DNA of 64,000 nt, from assembly GCA_048264105.1 (NCBI GenBank), contig JBLXDJ010000002.1:1-64000 (forward strand). The letters run 5' to 3'. Positions 25,101 to 34,134 of this stretch are shown here, piece by piece. Source of the stretch: Oceanospirillum sp048264105. Lineage in GTDB: Bacteria > Pseudomonadota > Gammaproteobacteria > Pseudomonadales > Halomonadaceae. The number at the start of each line of letters is the position of its first letter. Position 1 is the stretch's first letter. Made by a program: the position numbers and the translations under genes. The notes under the pieces were generated by a model. The model saw only the letters and a list, made by a program, of their open reading frames with translations. It ran no database searches and was not told the origin of the DNA.

Positions 25101-27131
25101 GAGGAAATTATCGTTGCAGCGCCTCTGGTGACGCAGTTGTCGCTGCCGAGATTTATTGCCGCAGGTGATGAGTCTCAGGTCGCGCTGGATGTGACCAACC
25201 TCAGCGGTGCGCCTCAGGAGATTCAGGTACAGATGCTGGCTTCCGGCCCTGTGAATTTTGACGGCGATGATGTCAGGACATTAACGCTGGCGGACAAAGA
25301 GAAGCACACACTGAACTATGCCTTTACCGCCGCGAGCCGTAGCGGGCGGATAGAGTTCAACGCCAAGGTTACCGGTATTGAAGAGTATCCGGTGGATCGT
25401 CGCTGGGGGTTGATCAGTCGCCAGCCCTATCCGGTTTCGACTCAGACCAAGCGCGCGTCTCTGGCTCCGGGTAAGAGTCTGACGCTGGAACCCCGTGATT
25501 TCGCGGCAGATCCCACCGCAATCAATCCGGATACGCTGAAAATCGCTGCCGGTATTTCCAATACGATTTCTCTGGATACCCATCGCCATCTGGACGGCCT
25601 GCTGCACTATCCCTATGGCTGTCTTGAGCAGACGGTGAGCAGCACCTATCCCTGGCTCTATGCTTTGGATGGTCAGCTGGACAGTGAACTGGAAGCGATC
25701 GGCACGCAGTTCTCACCGGCTTATCGCCAGTCAGCACTGGAAGCGGGGCTGGAACGTATCGCCAAGAAGCAGAAGAGCAACGGCGGCTTTGGTATGTGGT
25801 CAGCCACCGATGAATATGAGCAGCACTGGCTGACCGCTTATGCGGGTCACTTTATGACCGATGCAGTGAATGCGGGCATTAGTGTCGACTCCGGCATGAT
25901 GGCGCGTACCCTGAAGCGTCTGCAGGACTACACCCGTGGTCGCGGCAATATGCGTGAGCGCTGGTCGCCGGAGCCGGATCAGTATCGTTTTGCTTATCAG
26001 GCTTATGCCCATTATGTGCTGGCGCGAAACAACCGCGCGACGCTGGCGGATATCCGTCGTCTGGCACGTAGCGTGACCAGTGATACGCCATCTTTGAGTA
26101 TTGTGCAGTTGGCGGTTGCAGCTAAACTACAGGGAGATAAGGGGCTGTCTAACATTCTGATGGCGCGCACCACAGGCCCGGATCTGATGACCTCAAATGG
26201 TGGCTGGCGCTATATCGGTCATTACGGTTCTCTGATTCGTGATAAAGCACAACAGGCTCGCCTGCTGGCCGAACATGATATGGATTCCGGCCGCCTGCAG
26301 AATCTGACCCGTTCGGTCAGTGGCGCGCTGAAGAAACGTCATTACCTGAGTACGCAGGAGCAGATCTCGGTACTGCAGTTGTCACAGGCGTTGAATCAGG
26401 CGGGGGGTAAACCCTGGCAGGCGGAAGTTCGTCTGGGGGCTGATGTCAGTCAGCATAGCTCTGATAAGGCCTTCTATCTCACCGGCGAAGGCGCAGATCT
26501 GATGCAGGGTGCTCAGGTGACCAACCGGGGTGATGCCACGCTTTATGTCGACTTTGCGATTCAGAGTACGCCGGAAACCGCTCCGGCAGCATCCGGTCAG
26601 GGTGGTGTTCGTGTTGTGCGTCAGTTTATGGATGCTTCCGGGAATCCTCTGTCGGTGAATAACGGCAGTATTGAGCTGCAAACCGGCGACCGCGTTCTGG
26701 TCAGTCTGTTGATCGACAGTGACAAATTCCGCCCGGATCTGTTGTTGGTGGATCTGCTTCCGGCCGGTCTTGAGCTGGAAAACCAGAATCTGGGTGACAG
26801 CCTGAAACTGAATGAGATCAGTGTTGAAGGCCAGACGTTGGATCAGTGGATGAAGCAGGCTGATATACGCCATCAGGAATATCGGGACGATCGTTTTGTC
26901 ACCGCGTTAGCCAGTGGTAAAGATGAGCGTTGGGGCAAAAATGAAGCGACCCGGGTGTTCTATCTGGCACGGGCGGTAACGCCGGGCACCTACCGGATTC
27001 CGAACTCTCTGGTGGAAGATATGTATGATCCGGAAGTGCGGGCGATCAGTGATTCTCCGGGGCTTCTTGTGGTTTCTCAGCCGGATTCCCCTCAATCCAG
27101 CTCCCTTCAATTAGATAATGCAGCCCGATAG
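22152..27131 (+). CDS. yfhM: bacterial alpha-2-macroglobulin family protein, thioester type
   Basis: About 1659 residues. Signal peptide about 1-40 with cleavage at AFA/AD; no lipobox, unlike the lipoprotein YfhM of E. coli. The body consists of macroglobulin (MG) domains, and the thioester motif CLEQ is at 1157-1160 in HYPYGCLEQ, followed by the alpha-helical thioester domain. Such proteins trap invading proteases in the periplasm and are paired with penicillin-binding protein 1C, which repairs peptidoglycan; pbpC overlaps its end by 14 bp. The frame is open from 21960, but the ATG at 22152 is the one that gives a good signal peptide. A TATACT-like -10 at about 22023 suggests a leader of roughly 120 nt. 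Confidence 0.92.
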   Translation: MTHFSVSGGRYLTGFLIQRLHILLLMLFLPLVLLSLPAFAADQQKDIYAGLPLTVTHIGEVSYDDGNTVGIRFSVPLDGSKPFQSYIQVASRNSNWVLSEDGLFLYLLNPEPESKYEVLVSEGLQAANGETLTSSGSKTVTLSPAPKIVRFLSDGHYLPLNGSGGLPVQSQNVPQANVSFFRVKNDEEALRTLLRWKRGSTSEGYYRLNDIEALLDLVYEARFELNAEANKLKTVNLPVQNIPALKEPGVYLAVMRDPTRFENTLSVNWFSVTDLGVHVRRYHDAMDVYVHRLSDAKPVVGAKVELLTYKGENNRWYTTTGMGKTHIPYQVQPYRQKALMVTEGASVTLMPLNQPPLDLSRMGTGSRQFLQRELFIYSPRDLYRGGDTVTINALLRNEDGQRLPDTTLMLTLVRPDGQKVKNLSWESAGNGFYSFDYPLAADAKTGNWQVQVKGPANQVWRYSFKVEDFMPERLKISWNPDNQPVAQRASQPLTVKVLGEYLYGAPAANNRFDAEFKISPSVHPIAAFPDFFFGQPKNRDWNQAFSRANQQLNAEGVLVLNEQPSWKETKIPLQAQITGSLFESGGRPVVRRHTQHLLPADQLVGVRPLFDDKVASNSLAEFELIYTNIDGELLAKPDLTVKVVNQTRKTYWRFSDSRGWYATHTDQDITELTLPVSVAAGEVAKVQVPVSWGDYRLEVIDNSTGLVTILPFETDYWWGDQPQNASFPDQVALTLDRPAYNAGDKVQLTVTPPSAGETLILVESDRLLWSKRVTTPKEGTVVEIPVDPDWNRHDIYITALHLQPSDKEGRITPTRAIGLTHLPLDRTDRRLQVSTELPEKWLPNQTVEARLKIADSTGQPVQKAWVTLAAVDVGILSITRFETPEPADFFFAKRSYQVKHHDMYADLIELNDDKSAGIAFGGDGGLTRGGDLARSEVQIVSLYSGRVDVVNGEAVIPLDLPDFNGRLRLMAVAFDDNRFGHLEEEIIVAAPLVTQLSLPRFIAAGDESQVALDVTNLSGAPQEIQVQMLASGPVNFDGDDVRTLTLADKEKHTLNYAFTAASRSGRIEFNAKVTGIEEYPVDRRWGLISRQPYPVSTQTKRASLAPGKSLTLEPRDFAADPTAINPDTLKIAAGISNTISLDTHRHLDGLLHYPYGCLEQTVSSTYPWLYALDGQLDSELEAIGTQFSPAYRQSALEAGLERIAKKQKSNGGFGMWSATDEYEQHWLTAYAGHFMTDAVNAGISVDSGMMARTLKRLQDYTRGRGNMRERWSPEPDQYRFAYQAYAHYVLARNNRATLADIRRLARSVTSDTPSLSIVQLAVAAKLQGDKGLSNILMARTTGPDLMTSNGGWRYIGHYGSLIRDKAQQARLLAEHDMDSGRLQNLTRSVSGALKKRHYLSTQEQISVLQLSQALNQAGGKPWQAEVRLGADVSQHSSDKAFYLTGEGADLMQGAQVTNRGDATLYVDFAIQSTPETAPAASGQGGVRVVRQFMDASGNPLSVNNGSIELQTGDRVLVSLLIDSDKFRPDLLLVDLLPAGLELENQNLGDSLKLNEISVEGQTLDQWMKQADIRHQEYRDDRFVTALASGKDERWGKNEATRVFYLARAVTPGTYRIPNSLVEDMYDPEVRAISDSPGLLVVSQPDSPQSSSLQLDNAAR

Positions 27132-29592
27132 TGGGGCATCTTTGAAGACGTTCGAGCATTTCAGAAGCACTTACCCTCTGACAGCAGGCCTTACGGGCCT
27201 GCTGCTTTTCTTTGGGCTTCTCTCCGTCTTAAGCCTTGCGGTGCTGGATCAGGTTTATCCCCTTGATGAGGTTCTGCCCGGACACGGTTCGCTCTCTGAG
27301 GCTTCTCATTCTGAGGAAATCGGTGAACGGGCTTTTGCTCAGACGGTGGTGGATCGTTACAAGCGCCCCCTGAGAATCTTTCCTGATCATGAGGGGCTAT
27401 GGCGCTATCAGGTGGGACTGGAGGATGTCTCGCCGGATTATCTCAAGGCGGTGCTCAACTACGAAGACCGCTGGTTTTATCAGCACCCCGGATTTAACCC
27501 CTTTGCGATTGCCCGTGCCGCCTGGCAGAACTGGCGTTGTGGCTGCATTGTGTCCGGCGGTTCGACCATTACCATGCAGGTGGCACGGCGTCTTGATCCG
27601 CACCAGCGCAATATCTCTGGTAAGCTGCATCAAGTGCTTCGTGCCATTCAGCTGGAGTGGCATCTGAGCAAGGAGGAGATTCTGACCCTCTACCTTAATT
27701 ATGTCCCCATGGGAGGCGTGATTGAGGGGGTGGAAGCGGCGAGCCGCCTCTATCTGGATCGCTCCGCCTCTGAGCTTTCACTGGCTCAGAGTGCCCTGCT
27801 GGCGGTGCTGCCGCAGGCTCCTTCCCGTCTGCGACCGGATCGTTATCCGGAGCGGGCAAGAGCAGCGCGGGATAAAGTGCTGCAACGCCTGTACGATTTC
27901 GGCGTGATTGATCAGAAAGCCTTTGAACGCGCCAAGCTGGAAGCGGTGGTCGCCTGGCAACCGGATATACCCTTGTTAGCCCCGTTATTGTCCCGGGAGC
28001 TGCATCAGCAGTACCCGGAACAGGCGGTGATTCAGACGACGCTGGATGCGGATATTCAGGCCGAGCTGCAAACCCTGTTGCAGGAGGAGATTCAGATCTA
28101 TCCCAACGGTCATTCGGCAGCGATTCTGGTGGCAGATAACGCTTCCGGTGAGGTGGTCGCCTATGTCGGATCTGCCGACTTTCTGAACCTGAAGCGCTTC
28201 GGCCATGTGGATATGGTGCAGGCGATCCGCTCGCCGGGGTCGACCCTTAAGCCCTTTATCTATGGGCTGGCGCTGGAGGAAGGTTTGATTCACTCTGCCA
28301 GCCTGTTGCGGGATACCCCGCGCTATGAGAAAGAGTACCAGCCGGAAAACTTTGCCCGGGCTTTTTCAGGTGCTGTGGATACCCATACTGCCCTGAGGCA
28401 ATCGCTGAATCTGCCGGTGGTGCAGGTGCTGGAAGCCCTGACACCGGAACGCTTTGTGGCGGCTTTAACCAATGTGCGTACTCCTTATCGTATGCCCGGC
28501 GGTAGTCGGCCTAATCTTGCTATGGCGCTGGGCGGCGGCGGCTTTAATCTCTGGGATCTGGTGACCCTTTATGGTGGGTTAGCTAATAAGGGGCAGGTCC
28601 AGCCACTAAAGGTTTTAAAGCACGCCGGAGATGGAACCGGTGACTTGGCGAATGAAACCGACAGCCGCTGGCTGATGTCGGAGGAGACCAGTTGGGTTGT
28701 GTCCCGATTGCTGCGTAATGCCCGTCCCGATCAGACCCATAACCCCTCTATTCGGGGGCAGGCGCCCGGTATCGCCTGGAAAACCGGCACCAGCTACGGC
28801 TTTCGGGATGCCTGGGCGATAGGTGTGACACCTAAGCTGACCATAGGTGTTTGGGTCGGGCGGCCGGATGGTACGCCTTCGCCCGGGTATTTTGGTGCGA
28901 TCACGGCGCTGCCGATTCTGTTCCGGATTCAGGATTTTCTTGATCCTTACCCTCAATGGCCGGATATGCCGGATCGGGTGCGCCTGCAGAATATCTGCTG
29001 GCCTTTAGGCTTGCTGGCGGAAGAGACCTCGGCGGAACATTGTCATGTGGCTCATCAGGCCTGGGTGATCCGTAAACAGGTGCCGCCAACCCTCAGAGAT
29101 GACATCACCGATGGTCTGCAACCGAATCCGATGACCATTCGGGTGAATGCTCAGGGAGCGCGCCTCAGCCGAGGCTGTCTGCCGGAAGCAGGACAAATCT
29201 CAACGCAGAAGCTGGCGCTTTGGCCGCAACCGACGGAGCCATGGATTCCCCGGCGCTGGCGTTTGAGTGAGCAGTTACCCCCTCTGGCAGAGGGCTGTAA
29301 GCCGGATGCGCTGATGTCATCTCCTTTGCATATCGTGGGTCTTAAAGAGGGTGAGCGGCTGTTACAGCCTGAAGGCCTAGCAGAGGAGCGTCTGCAGCTG
29401 GAGGTTTTTTCTGTTGGTGGACAGGGTGAACGGGACTGGTTTCTGAATGGTCGTCATCAGGGCAGAACCGAACCCGGTGAAGCCTTGCAGCTGACATTTG
29501 ATCAGCCGGATGATTATGAACTAGTGGTGCTGGATCAGCAGGGGCGTCTGGAACGATTAGCCGTCCGGCTGGAATCACCTGCCCGTCGTTAG
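27118..29592 (+). CDS. pbpC: penicillin-binding protein 1C
   Basis: 824 residues. An N-terminal membrane anchor (about 22-43) is followed by a glycosyltransferase domain (GT51) with NYEDRWFYQHPG (Glu116) and GGSTITMQ (147-154), a transpeptidase domain with the nucleophile Ser375 in SPGSTLKP, the SLN triad in QSLNLP and KTGTS at 555-559, and a C-terminal BiPBP_C beta domain (about 735-820). It makes and cross-links peptidoglycan in the periplasm. Its start overlaps the alpha-2-macroglobulin gene by 14 bp, the classic yfhM-pbpC arrangement. Confidence 0.95.
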   Translation: MQPDSGASLKTFEHFRSTYPLTAGLTGLLLFFGLLSVLSLAVLDQVYPLDEVLPGHGSLSEASHSEEIGERAFAQTVVDRYKRPLRIFPDHEGLWRYQVGLEDVSPDYLKAVLNYEDRWFYQHPGFNPFAIARAAWQNWRCGCIVSGGSTITMQVARRLDPHQRNISGKLHQVLRAIQLEWHLSKEEILTLYLNYVPMGGVIEGVEAASRLYLDRSASELSLAQSALLAVLPQAPSRLRPDRYPERARAARDKVLQRLYDFGVIDQKAFERAKLEAVVAWQPDIPLLAPLLSRELHQQYPEQAVIQTTLDADIQAELQTLLQEEIQIYPNGHSAAILVADNASGEVVAYVGSADFLNLKRFGHVDMVQAIRSPGSTLKPFIYGLALEEGLIHSASLLRDTPRYEKEYQPENFARAFSGAVDTHTALRQSLNLPVVQVLEALTPERFVAALTNVRTPYRMPGGSRPNLAMALGGGGFNLWDLVTLYGGLANKGQVQPLKVLKHAGDGTGDLANETDSRWLMSEETSWVVSRLLRNARPDQTHNPSIRGQAPGIAWKTGTSYGFRDAWAIGVTPKLTIGVWVGRPDGTPSPGYFGAITALPILFRIQDFLDPYPQWPDMPDRVRLQNICWPLGLLAEETSAEHCHVAHQAWVIRKQVPPTLRDDITDGLQPNPMTIRVNAQGARLSRGCLPEAGQISTQKLALWPQPTEPWIPRRWRLSEQLPPLAEGCKPDALMSSPLHIVGLKEGERLLQPEGLAEERLQLEVFSVGGQGERDWFLNGRHQGRTEPGEALQLTFDQPDDYELVVLDQQGRLERLAVRLESPARR

Positions 29593-29746
29593 TGGTTAAA
29601 GGATGATTGAACTCAGAAAAATAACCCCCATCTGCTTAACACGCGTAATTTATTGCCATTGAGGTTTATAATGCGCCCCCTGATCTGAGAGGGGCGGTTT
29701 GTTAAGCCTCTGATTTTATTGTTACTCCCTACCTTAAGGATCTCCT

Positions 29747-30193
29747 TTGGAACTGATGTTAAATACCTCGCTGCTTGTTCTGGCGTTGGCGCTGGTTTTA
29801 TTGCCTGCCATTTATGCGTTCTTTTCGGAATTACTGGCCCCGGCGGCCCGCTACCCCGAGGCGGGCTACAATCAACGTGTCTCAGCCTTGTCGGTTCAGC
29901 AGGCACTTTCACTGCCGGGTTTGGTCATACTGGTGGCAGCTCCTTTTCTGATGAGTTTCGGCGCTCAGTCAATGGCCATCTATTGGTTGCTGGTGATCGC
30001 GCTCTGGCTGCTGCAGATTCCTCTGTTCTGGTTGCGCATGGTGGATCTGCGTCAGGCGACCCGAAGTGTGAACTGGGCCGGTGCGAAAAAGCGTAACAGC
30101 CAGCTTCAGGTTTTGCTGGCGATCCAGATGCTGCTGGGTGTGATTGCCATGCTGGTGGGCGTGGAATGGACGGGCAGCCCGCAATCTGCATAA
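29747..30193 (+). CDS. small inner-membrane protein, unknown function
   Basis: 148 residues with about four hydrophobic helices (about 5-25, 56-75, 77-95, 118-140) and a basic loop AGAKKRNSQ before the last one. I do not recognise the family. The TTG start at 29747 has AAGGA six bases upstream, whereas the ATG three codons later is 15 bases away, so TTG is preferred. It lies between pbpC and trmH on the same strand with short gaps (about 150 and 35 bp), and may be cotranscribed with trmH. Confidence 0.65.
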   Translation: MELMLNTSLLVLALALVLLPAIYAFFSELLAPAARYPEAGYNQRVSALSVQQALSLPGLVILVAAPFLMSFGAQSMAIYWLLVIALWLLQIPLFWLRMVDLRQATRSVNWAGAKKRNSQLQVLLAIQMLLGVIAMLVGVEWTGSPQSA

Positions 30194-30228
30194 TAACGTC
30201 AGTTTTTTAACCGATTGAGGAAGATTGA

Positions 30229-31014
30229 GTGAGTCCTGAACGCTTTGCCAAAATTAAAGCGGTACTGAACCGTCGCCAGCCGGATCTGACGGTGATCACC
30301 GATAATGTGCACAAATCCCGTAATTTGTCGGCGATTGTGCGCACCTGCGATGCAGTGGGGATTCCTCATGTTCACTCGGCAGACCCGGATGATGGTTACG
30401 GCACCTATCATGGCACGGCCAAAGGCAGCCATAGTTGGGTTAAGGTTCATCTGTATGAGGGTGTGGATAAGCCGATCAAAAAACTGCAGGCGGAAGGCTA
30501 TAAAGTTTACGCGGCAACCTTTACCGATCGTGTGGTGGATTACCGTCAGCTGGATTACACCCAGCCCTGCGCCATTCTGATGGGGGCGGAGAAGTTCGGT
30601 GTCAGTGATACCGCCGCAGAGTTAGCCGATGAGCATATTATGATTCCCATGATGGGCATGGTGGAGTCTTACAATGTGTCGGTTGCAGCGGCGATTATTC
30701 TGGCGGAAGCTCAGCGGCAGCGGGCAGAGGCCGGTCTCTATGATGAATCCCGTATGGATCCGCAGGAGTATGAGACAACCCTTTTTGAGTGGGCGCAGCC
30801 CAAGATCGCTCAGTTCTGCAAAGAGCGCAATCTTGATTACCCGCCACTGGCAGAAGACGGTGATATCGAAAACCCGTCAGAGTGGTATCAGTCGGTGAAA
30901 GTGATTCGTGACGAAGCCCGTGAGAAACGGGAAGCGGTTAAAGCGGCGCTGGCTGCGGGTGGTGTAGAGGATGCCGCAGCAGAGAGTTTAGATAGTGTCG
31001 AGAATGCAGGTTAG
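30229..31014 (+). CDS. trmH: tRNA (guanosine-18-2'-O)-methyltransferase
   Basis: 261 residues of the SpoU/TrmD-fold (SPOUT) superfamily. The three motifs are visible: HKSRNLSAIVRTCDAVG (motif 1, catalytic Arg), ILMGAEKFGVS (motif 2) and IPMMGMVESYNVSVAAAI (motif 3, forming the trefoil knot). It methylates the 2'-OH of G18 in tRNA with S-adenosylmethionine. It is about 30 residues longer than the E. coli enzyme because of an Ala/Glu-rich, low-complexity C-terminal tail. The GTG start has AGGAAG 6 to 8 bases upstream. A strong terminator follows. Confidence 0.94.
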   Translation: MSPERFAKIKAVLNRRQPDLTVITDNVHKSRNLSAIVRTCDAVGIPHVHSADPDDGYGTYHGTAKGSHSWVKVHLYEGVDKPIKKLQAEGYKVYAATFTDRVVDYRQLDYTQPCAILMGAEKFGVSDTAAELADEHIMIPMMGMVESYNVSVAAAIILAEAQRQRAEAGLYDESRMDPQEYETTLFEWAQPKIAQFCKERNLDYPPLAEDGDIENPSEWYQSVKVIRDEAREKREAVKAALAAGGVEDAAAESLDSVENAG

Positions 31015-31052
31015 CCGATAGAGTGATCTGATCTTCTGATACTTTTAACCAT

Positions 31053-31083
31053 AAAAAACCGTGGCTTGGTCCACGGTTTTTTT
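31053..31083. terminator. bidirectional intrinsic terminator
   Basis: CCGTGG (31059-31064) and CCACGG (31071-31076) with A-run before and seven T after; it lies between trmH and the convergent gene at 31126. Confidence 0.9.
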
Positions 31084-31125
31084 ATGGCTGTCTTTAGGTG
31101 GGCTGAGAAGGTTCCAGAACGGGAG

Positions 31126-31557
31126 TTAGTCTTTCACCGTCAGCGGTATCACGGTTTCTTTCTGGCTTGCCAGCAGGCGCGTCATCGCTGTTTCCGCCTG
31201 AGCATGATCAAAACGCTCCGGCAGGGCATCCAGTTGCTCTGCCGGTGTTTTGTCTTTATGAATGACCTGCCACTGGCCAAGCCATTGCTGCCAGTCGGCT
31301 TCACTCTCCGGGCCGTTAAACTGAGGCATCTGACCGAGCAGGTATACCGCGGCCCGATCAAAACTTGCCATTACACCAGCCTCTTCGACATCTGCCAGCA
31401 GTGCCTTGCTGAGCTGGTCGTGCTGTGGGCGGCTGAGCCAGCCTTTCAGACCTGCCGTATCCGACAGAATACGAACCAGCAGGGCTTCATCCCCCTGAGC
31501 CAGTTCAAACCAGGTGGATAGCGCATAGAAGTTTTTTATCTGAGGGTAAGCGGTCAT
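31126..31557 (-). CDS. hypothetical protein of 143 residues
   Basis: I do not recognise this protein. It has no signal peptide or membrane segment; the sequence is mainly helical, acidic and rich in Gln, Leu and Ala, with conserved-looking aromatic clusters (YALSTWFELAQGDEAL, ADWQQWLGQWQVIHKD). It is likely cytoplasmic. It is a single gene, divergent from the PatB-type lyase gene with a 213-bp intergenic region, and convergent with trmH. Coding status is supported by codon usage like its neighbours and no competing frame of similar quality. Confidence 0.65.
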   Translation of the reverse strand: MTAYPQIKNFYALSTWFELAQGDEALLVRILSDTAGLKGWLSRPQHDQLSKALLADVEEAGVMASFDRAAVYLLGQMPQFNGPESEADWQQWLGQWQVIHKDKTPAEQLDALPERFDHAQAETAMTRLLASQKETVIPLTVKD

Positions 31558-31770
31558 GGTGAACTCTTGTCTTTTTTATCAGGCTGATAAGCGATCTGCA
31601 GGGCATACCGGCTTTCAGGCTTTACCTTTTTTGCTCTTCAGGGTTAGCTTGTTGCAGCGTTTAACTGAAAGAGCGGTGAGTATAGCAATTGTTGACTGTA
31701 AAACTAGGCTATTACCCTGTGATACTCAGTGAATACCTTTCCATGATCGCTATCTGTAACCGGAGCTGAT

Positions 31771-32958
31771 GTGACTGCAAAATCAACCAACCCCTGTGAA
31801 TCTGTATTCAACTTTGACGAACCTGTTGCTCGCGATAATACCGACAGTGCCAAATGGCAGCATTATCAGCGGGAGGCTGAAGCTCAGGGGCGGGAAATTC
31901 TGCCGATGTGGGTGGCGGATATGGATTTTGTTTCGCCTCCGGCGGTGCTGGATGCGCTGAAAGCCCGCGTTGAACACGGCGTTTTTGGTTACGGTCAGGT
32001 TCCGGATGGCATGACCGAGGCCTTCTGTAACTGGTACGCAGAGCAGCATAACTGGCAGACCGATCCGAAATGGATCGTTTGGTTGCCGGGATTGGTCAGT
32101 GGTTTACATGCGGTGGCACGCACCTTTGGTGAAGCGGGATCTGCGGTGATGACGCACACGCCGGTTTATCCGCCGTTTCTTAAAGTCGCTGAACGTAACC
32201 ATAAACAGCTTCAGGCCATACCGATGCGGGAAGGTCAGCGCTGGGCTTTGGATCTTGAGGCGATGCAGGCACAGATTAAGCCAAACACCCGCCTGTTTAT
32301 GCTGTGTAATCCTCATAACCCAACCGGGCGGGTATTTTCCAAAGAGGAGCTGGAGCAGCTGTCGGACTTTGTGATCCGGAATGATCTGGTGATCTGCTCC
32401 GATGAAATTCACTGTGATCTGGTGCTGGATCAGAAAGCCCGTCGACATATTCCGCTGGCCACTCTGAACGAAGAGATTGCCGCCCGAACCGTTACCCTAC
32501 TGGCACCCAGTAAAACCTTTAACATTGCAGGGCTTGGTTGCTCCGCTGCGGTTATCCCGGACAGTCAGCTGCGCAGTCATTTTAAGCGCTCGGTTCAGGG
32601 GCTTATGCCGGGGGTGAATCTTCTGGGGTTTGTGGCCGCTGAAGCCGCCTATCGGGAGGGAGCCGTTTGGCGCGAACAGTTAGTCGGTTATCTGGCGGAA
32701 AATCGGAACCATCTGATGCGTTGGGCAGAAGGTAAGCAACAGGTCCGTCTTAAATTTCCGGAAGCGACCTATCTGGCCTGGCTGGATATGAGGGCAACCG
32801 GTCAGGAGAAGCCTGCGCAGTGGTTGCTGAAAGAAGCGGGTGTTGCCTTGTCAGAAGGTGCTGATTTTGGCTTGCCGGGGTTTGCACGGCTGAACTTTGG
32901 TTGTTCCCGTGGCCAGCTTGAGCGGGCACTGGAGCGTATCGATCAGGTACTGAGCTAG
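31771..32958 (+). CDS. PatB/MalY-type aminotransferase, probable cystathionine beta-lyase
   Basis: 395 residues of the fold-type I PLP enzymes, class I/II, MalY/PatB group. It starts with SVFNFDEPVAR and LPMWVADMDFVSPPAV, the hallmark of this group. PLP contacts: Asn183 in CNPHNPTGR, Asp211 in CSDEIHCDLV and the Schiff-base Lys248 in APSKTFNIAGL. It likely cleaves C-S bonds of cystathionine or cysteine with release of pyruvate and ammonia. The start is GTG with GGAG 5 bases upstream. A promoter region of about 210 bp precedes it; no methionine genes adjoin it. Confidence 0.88.
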   Translation: MTAKSTNPCESVFNFDEPVARDNTDSAKWQHYQREAEAQGREILPMWVADMDFVSPPAVLDALKARVEHGVFGYGQVPDGMTEAFCNWYAEQHNWQTDPKWIVWLPGLVSGLHAVARTFGEAGSAVMTHTPVYPPFLKVAERNHKQLQAIPMREGQRWALDLEAMQAQIKPNTRLFMLCNPHNPTGRVFSKEELEQLSDFVIRNDLVICSDEIHCDLVLDQKARRHIPLATLNEEIAARTVTLLAPSKTFNIAGLGCSAAVIPDSQLRSHFKRSVQGLMPGVNLLGFVAAEAAYREGAVWREQLVGYLAENRNHLMRWAEGKQQVRLKFPEATYLAWLDMRATGQEKPAQWLLKEAGVALSEGADFGLPGFARLNFGCSRGQLERALERIDQVLS

Positions 32959-32977
32959 TGGTTCTCTTTGGGTTTGC

Positions 32978-34054
32978 TTAGTACTGAGTGCCGAACTTGG
33001 CTTCCAGTTGAAACGTAATACTCATATTGCCTTCGTAATCATCTTCGGCGGACAGGGTGTCCGCAGGAGTGACACTGAAAAACAGCCAGTTACCGTCAAT
33101 TCTACGCCTTAGCGTGGCACTGATCGTCGCCTCATCGATCAGATTTTCAGCCTCATCGTTGGTGTAAAACGTAATATTGTAAGTCGCGCGCAGATCCTGG
33201 CTGAACGTTTTGGCCAACTGCCAGCCATGTTGGTAGTAGGTCATTTCGTCGTCTATCAGGTAATGAGCACCTGTTGAACTGTTGAGGGTAGTAATGCCAT
33301 CAATTTCAGTCTGGGTGTGTAGGTTGACACCAAAACCCGGGCCAGAATTCTCCGTCCAGAATATCACCGGAGAAGGCCTGAGGAGCCAGTCTGACAGCTG
33401 ATAGTTCCGCCCTGTTCTTAGGTAGGTTACCGCTTCCGTATCCAGGTTGCTGGCATCCAATCGCCAACCGGCATCGAACGTGCTTTGCCATAGGCTGCCA
33501 TTTGGCTGATATATAGACCTGATAAATAGGCCGGCTTTATCCGCTTTGAGAAAGCTTTGAGAAGCAGGGGATTCTTTATCCTCTGTAGAGCTGACGGCAG
33601 CAGGAGATCGTGCTGGTGTCGCATTCGGATCGGTATCAGTGGCTCCGATATTCAGGTCGTTATCTTCGGGATCTCTGTTGTCTGAGCTGCCTGCTTCCAG
33701 GTCGTTCTCATCATCAAGGCGGATAAAAAACTGGAATTTACTGCTTGTGGATGGCAAATCAGCCCTGAAAGTAAAGCCGCTGACTTGTGTCAGGCGACCA
33801 TCATCAGTATGTAAAAGACCTGTTCTGGCGATCAGGGTGCTTTCATTTGCCTGAGTATTGTCCGGTGAGCCAAAAACGGAGTCCAGGCCAAAGCCTATCG
33901 TGGCTGCGGTCTGGCCCAACAGGTTTCGGCTTTGAGCTACGCCTGTCTGGATAAGGCTTGGGTCAGACGTTGTTTCGGCTGAACGGTTAGCGGTAGATGC
34001 CATGGACGTCGAGGTCATCATTACGCATATGCCAATAGCAATAAGCCGAATCAT
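32978..34054 (-). CDS. exported protein with beta-rich C-terminal part, unknown family
   Basis: 358 residues with a short signal peptide (about 1-19, cleavage near SMA/ST). The mature part has a beta-rich N-terminal stretch, an acidic, Asp/Asn-rich low-complexity linker (about 115-160, including DPEDNDLNIGATDTDPN), and a C-terminal half of alternating strands ending in EAKFGTQY. A terminal aromatic residue and strand pattern favour an outer-membrane barrel. I recognise no family. The ATG has AAGGAC upstream. It is convergent with the PatB-type gene (only 19 bp apart, with no obvious hairpin) and monocistronic. Confidence 0.6.
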   Translation of the reverse strand: MIRLIAIGICVMMTSTSMASTANRSAETTSDPSLIQTGVAQSRNLLGQTAATIGFGLDSVFGSPDNTQANESTLIARTGLLHTDDGRLTQVSGFTFRADLPSTSSKFQFFIRLDDENDLEAGSSDNRDPEDNDLNIGATDTDPNATPARSPAAVSSTEDKESPASQSFLKADKAGLFIRSIYQPNGSLWQSTFDAGWRLDASNLDTEAVTYLRTGRNYQLSDWLLRPSPVIFWTENSGPGFGVNLHTQTEIDGITTLNSSTGAHYLIDDEMTYYQHGWQLAKTFSQDLRATYNITFYTNDEAENLIDEATISATLRRRIDGNWLFFSVTPADTLSAEDDYEGNMSITFQLEAKFGTQY

Positions 34055-34134
34055 AGTGTCCTTAATTTTCGGTGATGAAGTTTACAGGCAGAATGTCTGA
34101 ATGGTCTGATGGCTGGCCGTTACTCAGCTTGAGT

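Noticed and set aside
29719..30096. 125-codon frame overlapping the membrane-protein gene at 29747
   Set aside because: The other frame has the ribosome site, a full set of transmembrane helices and a sensible stop before trmH.
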